A DNA stretch of 64,000 nucleotides from Jiella sonneratiae (GTDB lineage: Bacteria; Pseudomonadota; Alphaproteobacteria; Rhizobiales; Rhizobiaceae): NCBI RefSeq assembly GCF_017353515.1, contig NZ_JAFMPY010000003.1, positions 310,001-374,000 on the forward strand, written 5' to 3'. Made by a program: the position numbers and the translations under genes. Below are positions 37,675-47,341 of the stretch, in pieces. The notes below the pieces were generated by a model. The model saw only the letters and a program-made list of their open reading frames with translations. It did not search any database and was not told the origin of the DNA. Numbering within the stretch: position 1 is the stretch's first letter; the number at the start of each line of letters is the position of its first letter.

Positions 37675-37887
37675 CGGCCGGAAAGTCCTCGCTGGCGTGA
37701 AGGGGATGGTCTGGGGGCCGCAACCATGCCCCTGCCTATACTTTCACGAAATGTTCTTCAAGGCGCATGGGGCACATGACGGGCCGGACAAGCCGGATTC
37801 CGCCGTTTTCCACGGAAAATCGCGCGGCTTGCCGGCCGATCGCGACACCGCAGCGCCTGCCGGGAGCCCGGCGGGCGAAGCGGCGCC

Positions 37888-37928
37888 GAAAACGAAAAGA
37901 CGGGGCGGCCGTCGCCGGCCGCCCCGTC
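37888..37928 (-). terminator. rho-independent terminator of glnA
   Basis: On the minus strand GACGGGGCGGCC and GGCCGCCCCGTC form a 12-bp perfect stem with a 6-base loop, followed by TTTTCGTTTTC. It begins 38 bases beyond the glnA stop codon. The rest of the 291-base gap to parE holds no gene and presumably carries the parE promoter. Confidence 0.9.
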
Positions 37929-37965
37929 CCGATCGCAAAAAGGCCGAAGGGCCTGAGGCCGCGGC

Positions 37966-39375
37966 TCAGACCGAATAGTACATGTCGTATTCGATCGGGT
38001 GCGGCGTCATCTCGAAGCGCAGCACCTCGGCCATCTTCAGGTCGATGAAGGCGTCGATCTGGTCGTCGTCGAAGACGCCGCCGGCCTTTAGGAACTCGCG
38101 GTCGGCGTCGAGGCTCTCCATCGCCTCGCGCAGGCTGCGGCACACCGTCGGGATTTCCTTCAGCTCCTCCGGCGGCAGGTCGTAGAGGTCCTTGTCCATG
38201 GCCTGGCCCGGATGGATCTTGTTGCGGATGCCGTCGAGGCCGGCCATCAGCATGGCCGAGAAGGCGAGGTAGGGGTTCGCCGTCGGATCGGGGAAGCGGA
38301 CCTCGACGCGCTTGGCCTTCGGCGACTGGCCGAAGGGGATGCGGCAGGAGGCCGAGCGGTTGCGCGAGGAATAGGCCAGCAGCACCGGCGCCTCGAAGCC
38401 CGGCACCAGCCGCTTGTAGGAGTTGGTCGAGGGGTTGGTGAAGGCGTTGAGCGCCTTGGCGTGCTTGATGATGCCGCCGATGTAGAACAGGCAGGTCTCC
38501 GAGAGGCCGGCATATTCGTTGCCGGCGAAGGCCGGCTTGTCGCCCTTCCAGATCGACTGGTGGACGTGCATGCCCGAGCCGTTGTCGCCATAGACCGGCT
38601 TCGGCATGAAGGTCGCCGTCTTGCCGTAGGCGTTCGCCACCTGGTGGATGACGTATTTGTAGATCTGCATCTTGTCGGCGTTGCGGGTCAGCGTGTCGAA
38701 CTTGATGCCGAGCTCGTGCTGGGCGGCGGCGACCTCGTGATGGTGCTTCTCGACGGAAACGCCCATCTCGGCCATCACCGTCAGCATCTCCGAGCGCATG
38801 TCCTGGCAGGAATCGATCGGCGGCACGGGGAAGTAGCCGCCCTTGATGCGCGGACGATGGCCGAGATTGCCGGTCTCGTATTCGGTGTCGTCGTTGGAGG
38901 GAAGTTCCGTCGAATCGACCCGGAAGCCGGTGTTGTAGGGGTCGGCCTTGTAGCGCACGTCGTCGAAGACGAAGAATTCCGCCTCGGGGCCGAAATAGCA
39001 GGTGTCGCCGATGCCGGACTGGGAGAGATAGGCCTCGGCCTTGCGGGCGGTCGAGCGCGGATCGCGGTTGTACGCCTCGCCGGAGATTGGATCGAGGATG
39101 TCGCAGGTCACCGCCATGGTGGCCTGGGCGAAGAACGGATCCATGTGGGCGGTCTCGGGATCCGGCATCAGCACCATGTCGGACTCGTTGATCGCCTTCC
39201 AGCCGGCGATCGACGAGCCGTCGAACATCGAGCCTTCCGAGAACATGTCCTCGTCGACGATGGAGACGTCCATCGTGACATGCTGCATCTTGCCCTTGGG
39301 ATCGGTGAAGCGCAGGTCGACGAACTTCACGTCGTTGTCCTTGATCTGCTTCAGAATCTCGTTGGCGCTCGTCAT
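37966..39375 (-). CDS. glnA: glutamine synthetase type I
   Basis: A 469-residue GSI, full length. It shows the beta-grasp N-terminus ([19 protein letters not shown]), [28 protein letters not shown], the ATP region [16 protein letters not shown], and [17 protein letters not shown]. The adenylylation Tyr is in [10 protein letters not shown], so control by GlnE is expected. AAGGAAGG precedes the ATG. It lies 147 bases after glnB with a strong hairpin between them; both are transcribed leftward, probably from the sigma-54 promoter before glnB plus a local one. Confidence 0.97.
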   Translation of the reverse strand: MTSANEILKQIKDNDVKFVDLRFTDPKGKMQHVTMDVSIVDEDMFSEGSMFDGSSIAGWKAINESDMVLMPDPETAHMDPFFAQATMAVTCDILDPISGEAYNRDPRSTARKAEAYLSQSGIGDTCYFGPEAEFFVFDDVRYKADPYNTGFRVDSTELPSNDDTEYETGNLGHRPRIKGGYFPVPPIDSCQDMRSEMLTVMAEMGVSVEKHHHEVAAAQHELGIKFDTLTRNADKMQIYKYVIHQVANAYGKTATFMPKPVYGDNGSGMHVHQSIWKGDKPAFAGNEYAGLSETCLFYIGGIIKHAKALNAFTNPSTNSYKRLVPGFEAPVLLAYSSRNRSASCRIPFGQSPKAKRVEVRFPDPTANPYLAFSAMLMAGLDGIRNKIHPGQAMDKDLYDLPPEELKEIPTVCRSLREAMESLDADREFLKAGGVFDDDQIDAFIDLKMAEVLRFEMTPHPIEYDMYYSV

Positions 39376-39486
39376 GGCCTTCCTTCCCTGTTGATTTGGT
39401 TCGTCTGGTTCCGGGCCGGACCGTCCGCTCGTTAGCGCATGGCGGGGTCGTGATCCATCCCGCGATGGGTCATTTTCGATGGTGGC

Positions 39487-39515
39487 CCCGGTCCGCCGCG
39501 CCCCGCGACGGACCG
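39487..39515. other. GC-rich hairpin in the glnB-glnA spacer
   Basis: CCGGTCCG and CGGACCGG form an 8-bp stem with an inner CGCG pairing. It sits just after the glnB stop and about 110 bases before glnA. No U-tract follows, so it is not a standard terminator. An RNA-processing or partial-attenuation site that sets the glnB:glnA ratio is possible. Confidence 0.4.
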
Positions 39516-39522
39516 GCCGGCC

Positions 39523-41652
<2,130 letters not shown>

Positions 41653-41656
<4 letters not shown>

Positions 41657-41757
41657 AACGAGATCCGCTCGATCAGAGCGGGGCTCGTATCAAGCCCGCG
41701 CGGCGAGTGAGCGTCTTTTTTCCGGCATCACGAAGTGATCTGCCGGAAACCATATGA
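41653..41757. repeat. dispersed ~100-bp repeat, copy 2
   Basis: Second copy of the element at 35445-35550, in the same orientation, about 95% identical by eye and one base shorter. It begins GTGA-A-ACGAGATCC at the nnrD stop codon and ends CATATGA. The right hairpin (TTCCGGCATCAC ... GTGATCTGCCGGAA) is identical in both copies. The remaining ~180 bases before the next gene show nothing recognisable. Confidence 0.85.
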
Positions 41758-41939
41758 GGAGTCGGTGCCCGGTCGTCAGACGGCTTCCGGTCGATGGATT
41801 CGCGGGATGGCGGGTCCGCCAAGCCAAGGAAGCAGATGCTGTCCGGCGTCAAAAAATCGCATGCGGGCGGGCATGATGACGATCGTCGAGCCTCTCGCGG
41901 TCGAGGCGTTGCAGCGGCGCTGCGCTTCCGGTTCTTCTG

Positions 41940-42290
41940 TCAGGCGAAGAGCCAGAGCATGGCTGAAATCGGCAGGGCGAGCACGAGGAGGCCGAGCGCC
42001 AATGGCAATGCGCGACCGACATATCCGAGTGTGATCGCGGGAGCGACCAGCGCTGCGAGCGGGATGGCCGTGATCTGCGCCATCCCCGTCGCGATGGAGC
42101 GGCCGATCGGATCACTCGTTTCGGCCCCGCGCAGCATCATGAGAAGGAACGCGAGCAGAAACGCGGCTTCGATCGAACCGAGAACCAGAACGACCCGGCG
42201 AAGAGTGGAAGGGCGTGCGACCGGCATGACGAGAAATCCGTGCCAAAGATCGAGGTGGTGAGGCGTCTGCCCCGGGTTTTCCTTGCGCAA
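41940..42290 (-). CDS. small hypothetical membrane protein
   Basis: Up to 116 residues, from a TTG at 42290 that follows the panE-like stop by one base; an ATG at 42227 would give 95 residues. Three hydrophobic segments (about residues 33-53, 70-90 and 93-113) are separated by short charged turns (MMLRGAETSDPIGRS). Start choice is uncertain because neither has a clear ribosome binding site. Position as third gene after the CoA ligase and ketopantoate-reductase-like genes suggests co-transcription. Function unknown. Confidence 0.5.
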   Translation of the reverse strand: MRKENPGQTPHHLDLWHGFLVMPVARPSTLRRVVLVLGSIEAAFLLAFLLMMLRGAETSDPIGRSIATGMAQITAIPLAALVAPAITLGYVGRALPLALGLLVLALPISAMLWLFA

Positions 42291-42291
42291 G

Positions 42292-43269
42292 TCACCGCGC
42301 CAGCGGCGTTGCCGCCCGCAGGCGGACGAGGCCGAGGACGGTGTCGATCGCCGGGGTCGGGATGCCGGTCAGCCGGCCCAGTTCGGCGACCGAGGCGACC
42401 AGCGCGTCGATCTCCATCGGCCGTCCGAGTTCCAGATCCTGCAGCATCGACGTCTTGTGCTCGCCGACCTCGGCGGCGCCGGCGATCCGCTTGTCGACGT
42501 CGATCGGAAAGCGGATGCCGAGCGCCGTCGCGATCGCCTCGGCCTCCAGCATCATCGCCCGCGCGACGGCGCGGCTACCGTCATGGGCGCAGATCGCCGC
42601 CAGCGTCGCGCCGGTCAGGGCGGAGATGGGATTGAAGGAGAGGTTGCCCCACAGCTTCACCCAGATCTCGGTGCGGATCTGCGGCCGCACCGGCGCCCGG
42701 AAGCCGGCGGTGACGAGCAGTTTCGACAGGGCCTCGACACGGGTGGTCCTTTCCCCGGAAGGCTCGCCGAGCGGCAGGCGCTCGCCCTCCACGTGCCGGA
42801 TGATCCCCGGCGCCTCGATGTCGGCGGCCGGATGGACGACGCAGCCGATGGCGCGCTCCGGCCCGAGCGTCTGCCAGATCGCCCCGCCCGGATCGACGGC
42901 CTCGATCCGGCGGCCGTCATGCGCGCCGCCGCTTTTATAGAAATACCACCAGGGCAGGCCGTTCTGGGCGGTGACCACGGCGGTGTCCGGCCCGAGCAGC
43001 GGTTCGAGGGACGGCAAGACCGCCGGCACCGAATGCGCCTTCAGCGCGATGACGACGACGTCCTGCGGGCCGAGCGAGGCGGCATCGTCGGTGGCGCGGA
43101 CCTTGACCCGCGTCTCGCCGGCGGCCGAGCGCACCAGGAGGCCGTTTTCCCGCATGGCGGCGAGATGCGGCCCGCGGGCGACGAGGGAGACGTCGGCGTC
43201 GGTGCGCTCGGCGAGCCGGGCGCCGACGAGGCCGCCGATGGCGCCGGCGCCGAAGATCGCGACCTTCAC
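42292..43269 (-). CDS. 2-dehydropantoate 2-reductase family oxidoreductase
   Basis: A 325-residue ApbA/PanE-fold enzyme starting at a GTG overlapping the preceding stop (GTGA). It shows the NADP-binding FGAGAIGGLVGARLAER, VVIALKAHSV, the catalytic Lys region EIWVKLWGNLSFNPISALTG, and the C-terminal substrate segment TSMLQDLELGRPMEIDALV. It may be the true pantothenate-pathway PanE, but its coupling to a CoA ligase gene makes a catabolic 2-keto-acid reductase equally plausible, so no symbol is given. Confidence 0.88.
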   Translation of the reverse strand: MKVAIFGAGAIGGLVGARLAERTDADVSLVARGPHLAAMRENGLLVRSAAGETRVKVRATDDAASLGPQDVVVIALKAHSVPAVLPSLEPLLGPDTAVVTAQNGLPWWYFYKSGGAHDGRRIEAVDPGGAIWQTLGPERAIGCVVHPAADIEAPGIIRHVEGERLPLGEPSGERTTRVEALSKLLVTAGFRAPVRPQIRTEIWVKLWGNLSFNPISALTGATLAAICAHDGSRAVARAMMLEAEAIATALGIRFPIDVDKRIAGAAEVGEHKTSMLQDLELGRPMEIDALVASVAELGRLTGIPTPAIDTVLGLVRLRAATPLAR

Positions 43270-44783
43270 GACGCTCCGCCCTTGCCGAGACCGAGCTTGT
43301 CGGCGAGGCCGATGCGCTGCAGCTTGCCGGTGGCGCCCTTCGGGATCTCGTCGAGGAAGACGAGCTTGCGCGGCACCTTGAAGTCGGCAAGGCGCGTCGC
43401 CGCGAAGGCGCGGATCTCGTGTTCGCCCGCCTTGGCGCCCTCGCGCAGGACGATCGCCGCCGCGACCTCCTCGCCGAGCTTGTCGTGCGGCATGGCGAAG
43501 CAGACCACCTGCGCGACGGCCGGATGGTCCATCAGCACCTCGTCGACCTCGCGCGGCGAGATCTTCTCGCCGCCGCGATTGATGATCTCCTTCAGGCGGC
43601 CGGTGAGGAACAGGAAGCCGTCCGCGTCGATCCGCCCCTGATCGCCGGTATGAAACCAGCCATGGGCGAAGGCCTCGGCATTGGCCTTGTCGTTGTTCTC
43701 GTAGCCCGAAGTGACGTTCGGCCCGCGGATGCAGATCTCGCCGATCTCGCCGGCCGCAAGCACCTCGCCGTCCGGCGAGAGCACCGCGACCTCGGGCCCC
43801 GCCGCCGGGCCGACGCTGCCGGCCTTGCGCGCGCCGGGCGGCAAGAGGTTCGAGGTCATCTGATGCGAAGCCTCGGTCATGCCGTAGGCCTCGATCACCG
43901 GGCAGTCGAAGGTCTTTTCGAGCTCGGCCATCACCTGCGGCGGCAGCGAGGAGGAGGACGAGCGGATGAAGCGCAGCTCGGCGCGGGCGACGCTGTCCAA
44001 ATTGCGCGGGGCGCGCGCCAGGATCGCCTGATGCATCGTCGGAACCGCGGTGTACCAGCTCGGCGCCGCGTCATCGAGCCACTGGAAGAACTTCAGCGCG
44101 TTGAAGCCGGGGGTGCAGGTCACCGAGGCGCCGGCCGACAGCGAGGAGAGCACCGCCGCGATCAGCCCGTGGATATGGAACAGCGGCATGACGTTGAGGC
44201 AGCGGTCGCCCGGGGCGAGGGCGAGCGAGCTGCGGATGTGGCGCGCCGAGGCCGCCAGATTGCCGAGGCTGAGCGGCACGATCTTCGGCCGCGAGGTGGT
44301 GCCGGAGGTGTGGAGGACGAGCGCCTCGTCCCCTTCGCCGGACAAGCCGGGCCGGGCGGCCTCGCCGACCGGCTCGCCGGACAGCGTGAAGGCGCCGGCC
44401 GGCGCATCCGGCCGGGCCGACAGCCGCAGCACCGGGATGCCGAGCTTTGCCGCGACGCGTTCAGCGGCTTCGTGGCCGACCTCGTCGAGGATCAGCGCCT
44501 TCGCCCCGAGATCGCCGAGATAGAATTCCAGCTCCTCGGCCCGGTAGGCCGGATTGAGCGGCGCGGCGCTCGCCCCCGCGGCGACGGCGACGAAGGCGGT
44601 CGCCATCTCCGGGCCGTTGGGCAGGACGATCGCCACCCGGTCGCCGCGGCCGATCCCGAGGCGGTTCAGCGTTCCGACCGTCGCCTCGACGAGTTCCGAA
44701 AGCCGGCGGTAGGAGAGGAACGGCCGGTCCGGGGCCCCGATCGCCGGATCGTCCGCACCGCCGGCCTTCAAGAGATCGAGCAT
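43266..44783 (-). CDS. AMP-dependent acyl/oxalyl-CoA synthetase
   Basis: A 505-residue adenylate-forming ligase. ATG 44783 has GGAGG upstream. The A3 motif is HTSGTTSRPKIVPLS, A5 is YGMTEAS, A7 is GWFHTGDQGRID and A10 contains PKGATGKLQR. The overall shape and the NAAYRAEE-like NPAYRAEELEFYL block resemble the AAE3/Pcs60 oxalate-CoA ligase branch, but a short- or medium-chain carboxylate cannot be excluded. No formyl- or oxalyl-CoA genes are in the window. It is the first gene of a three-gene minus-strand operon with tight overlaps. Confidence 0.87.
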   Translation of the reverse strand: MLDLLKAGGADDPAIGAPDRPFLSYRRLSELVEATVGTLNRLGIGRGDRVAIVLPNGPEMATAFVAVAAGASAAPLNPAYRAEELEFYLGDLGAKALILDEVGHEAAERVAAKLGIPVLRLSARPDAPAGAFTLSGEPVGEAARPGLSGEGDEALVLHTSGTTSRPKIVPLSLGNLAASARHIRSSLALAPGDRCLNVMPLFHIHGLIAAVLSSLSAGASVTCTPGFNALKFFQWLDDAAPSWYTAVPTMHQAILARAPRNLDSVARAELRFIRSSSSSLPPQVMAELEKTFDCPVIEAYGMTEASHQMTSNLLPPGARKAGSVGPAAGPEVAVLSPDGEVLAAGEIGEICIRGPNVTSGYENNDKANAEAFAHGWFHTGDQGRIDADGFLFLTGRLKEIINRGGEKISPREVDEVLMDHPAVAQVVCFAMPHDKLGEEVAAAIVLREGAKAGEHEIRAFAATRLADFKVPRKLVFLDEIPKGATGKLQRIGLADKLGLGKGGAS

Positions 44784-45007
44784 CGTTTCCCTCCGGATGA
44801 GACCTGCCGGCCGACGGGCGGAGGGCGCCGGCCGTGCCGGTGAGCTGCCTGCCGCCGCCCGGGCCGGCGAATGGCAGGTTTCTAGGTCGCGGTGCCCGCT
44901 TTGTCGATGTCCCCGGCGACCCGTCCGGCGTCGCAGTCTTCGTCGCCCGTGAGCCTCCGGCGATATGGGGAGGTCAGGGGCCGGGCGGCCGCGGCGCCGG
45001 CCCGTCA

Positions 45008-47275
45008 TCAGCCGCGGGCCATCTCCCGCAGAAGATCGGCCGGCAGGATCGGAAAGCGCCGGACGCGGATGCCCGTCGCATGGAACACGGCGTTGGCGAT
45101 CGCCCCGACGGTTCCGGTGATGCCGATCTCCCCGACGCCCTTGACGCCGAGCGGATTGACGTGGGGGTCGTCCTCTTCGACGAGGATCGCCTCCAGCGAC
45201 GGCACGTCGGCATTCACCGGCACGTGGTATTCGGCGAGATTGGCATTCATGATGCGGCCGGAACGCCGGTCGTGGACGGCCTCTTCGTGCAGCGCGAAGG
45301 ACAGGCCCCAGACCATGCCGCCGTAATACTGGCTCTCGACCAGCCGCGGATTGATGATCCGGCCGGCGGCGAAGGCGCCGGTGAGCCGCGTCACGCGGAT
45401 CTGGCAGAGATCCGGGTCGACCGCGACCTCGGCGAAGACCGCACCGTGGGCGTATTTGGCATAGGCCTCCTCGGTGGCGGGATCGGCGACGCCGCGGCCG
45501 CTCCCTTCGATCTCCGACAGGCCGGCGCGGGCGAGGATCGCGGCGTAGCTCTCGCCGCGGCTTTCGTCGTCCTGGCGCGACAGCCGGCCGTCGCGCGCCA
45601 CGACGCCGACGTTGCCGGCGCCGAAGAGCGGCGACCGGCGGTCCCCGACGGCGAGTGCGGTGAGCCTTGCGATCGCGTCCTCGCCGGCGCGATAGAGCGC
45701 CGTGCCGGCGGTCGCCGTGTGGCCGGAGCCGCCGGCGATGCCGGCATCGGGAAGGTCGGAGGATCCGGCACGGAACTCGACTGCGTCGATCGCAAGGCCG
45801 AGGCTGTCGGCGGCGATCTGGTGGAGTGCCGTCCAGGCGCCCTGGCCCATGTCCTCGGCGCTGGTCTCGGCGAGACCGCCACCGTCGGCGCGGATCACGG
45901 CGCGCGCCTTTCCTTCGAACATGATCGCCGGAAACTGCGCGGTGCCGACGCCGCGGCCGACGAGCCGGCCTTTTTCGTCGCGCAGCTTCTGCGGTTCGAG
46001 CGGCCGGCCCGCCCAGCCGAAGCGCTCGGCGCCCTGGAGGTAGCATTCGCGCAGCGCCTTGGAGGAAAACGGCTTGCCGTGCATCGGCTCGACCTCGGCA
46101 TAATTTCTCAGCCGGAAGTCGAGCGGATCGATCCCCGCCGCGAAGGCCGCCTCGTCGATGGCGCATTCGAGCGCCGCAGAGCCGGGCGCCTCGCCGGGTG
46201 CCCGCATGAAGCGCGGCGTGCCGACGTCGATCCGCGTGGCGTCGTGGGTCGCGCGGATCGCCTTTGCCGCATAAAGCGCATGCGAGGCGTTGGAGGCCGG
46301 CTCGACGAAGTCGTCGAAGCGGCTGGTCGCGGCCAGCGTGTGGTGCGCGATCGCGGTCATCCGGCCATCCGCCGCCATGCCGAGCCGCAGCGTCTGGCGA
46401 GTCTGGGCGCGGTGGCCGACGGGGCCGTACATCTGCGGGCGGGAGAGCACCAGCTTCACCGGCGCGCCGACCATTTTCGCCGCCATGACGCCGAGGACCT
46501 GCGGGCCGGCGAGCATCCCCTTCGAGCCGAAGCCGCCGCCGAGAAACGGGCTGCGGATCAGGATGTTCTCCGGGGCGATGCCGAAGAAGCGCGCGACCGT
46601 TCCGAGCGCGATCGCCGGCGCCTGGGTCGGCGTGTCGATCTCGATCCGGTCGCCGTCCCAGCGCGCCACGATCGCATGCGGCTCCATGGCGTTGTGATAC
46701 TGGGCGGGCGTCTCGTAGGTCGCCTCCAGCGTCTGATCGCAAGCGGCATATTCGGCGTCGAAGTCGCCGGATTCGGCCCTGCCCGGAAAGCCCGGGCCGA
46801 CGATCTTCGCCTCGAAACTCTCGCCGCCGAGATCGACGCGCGGCGCCTCGACCTCGTATTGCGGAGCGAGCAGGGCGGCACCTTCGCTCGCCGCCTCGAG
46901 CGACGTCGCGATCACCACCGCGACCGGCTGGCCGGCATATCGGACGGCATCGCTCTGGAGCAGATCCAGCCGGAAGGCGAGGGGGTTCGGCTTGTCGTCG
47001 GGGTCGGCGGCAAGCTGCGGCCGGTTTTCCGGCGTTATCACCGCGACGACGCCGGGATGGGCCTTCGCGGCCGCGACGTCGAGGCGGCTGACGCGTCCGC
47101 GGGCGATCGTCGCCGCCGCGACGACGGCATGGAGCAGGCCTTCGGGGTTGTTGTCCGCCGCATAGGTGGCCCTGCCGGTGACCTTGAGGACGCCGTCCCG
47201 GCGGGTCATCGGCTGGCCGATATTGGAGCCCTGGCGAAGCCGCGCGCCGGTTTGAAGCGAAGCGATGTCAGACAT
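45008..47275 (-). CDS. molybdenum aldehyde oxidoreductase catalytic subunit, copy A (PaoC-like)
   Basis: A 755-residue xanthine oxidase-family large subunit binding the Mo-cytosine dinucleotide cofactor. It has PMTRRDGVLKVTGRATYAAD, the moco-binding SPFLGGGFGSK, MRAPGEAPGSAALECAIDE, DMGQGAWTALHQIAAD and the active-site Glu region VKGVGEIGITG. ATG 47275 is chosen for AAAGG upstream. It lies 66 bases after a paralogue of exactly the same length (copy B). Both retain the catalytic Glu and all cofactor loops, so both look functional. It shares one Fe-S and one FAD subunit gene upstream. Confidence 0.9.
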   Translation of the reverse strand: MSDIASLQTGARLRQGSNIGQPMTRRDGVLKVTGRATYAADNNPEGLLHAVVAAATIARGRVSRLDVAAAKAHPGVVAVITPENRPQLAADPDDKPNPLAFRLDLLQSDAVRYAGQPVAVVIATSLEAASEGAALLAPQYEVEAPRVDLGGESFEAKIVGPGFPGRAESGDFDAEYAACDQTLEATYETPAQYHNAMEPHAIVARWDGDRIEIDTPTQAPAIALGTVARFFGIAPENILIRSPFLGGGFGSKGMLAGPQVLGVMAAKMVGAPVKLVLSRPQMYGPVGHRAQTRQTLRLGMAADGRMTAIAHHTLAATSRFDDFVEPASNASHALYAAKAIRATHDATRIDVGTPRFMRAPGEAPGSAALECAIDEAAFAAGIDPLDFRLRNYAEVEPMHGKPFSSKALRECYLQGAERFGWAGRPLEPQKLRDEKGRLVGRGVGTAQFPAIMFEGKARAVIRADGGGLAETSAEDMGQGAWTALHQIAADSLGLAIDAVEFRAGSSDLPDAGIAGGSGHTATAGTALYRAGEDAIARLTALAVGDRRSPLFGAGNVGVVARDGRLSRQDDESRGESYAAILARAGLSEIEGSGRGVADPATEEAYAKYAHGAVFAEVAVDPDLCQIRVTRLTGAFAAGRIINPRLVESQYYGGMVWGLSFALHEEAVHDRRSGRIMNANLAEYHVPVNADVPSLEAILVEEDDPHVNPLGVKGVGEIGITGTVGAIANAVFHATGIRVRRFPILPADLLREMARG

Positions 47276-47341
47276 CTGCGACACCTTTCGAATGACGATT
47301 CGGAAGAACGAGGCGGCGGCCGGAATGCCGGCCGCCGTGCT

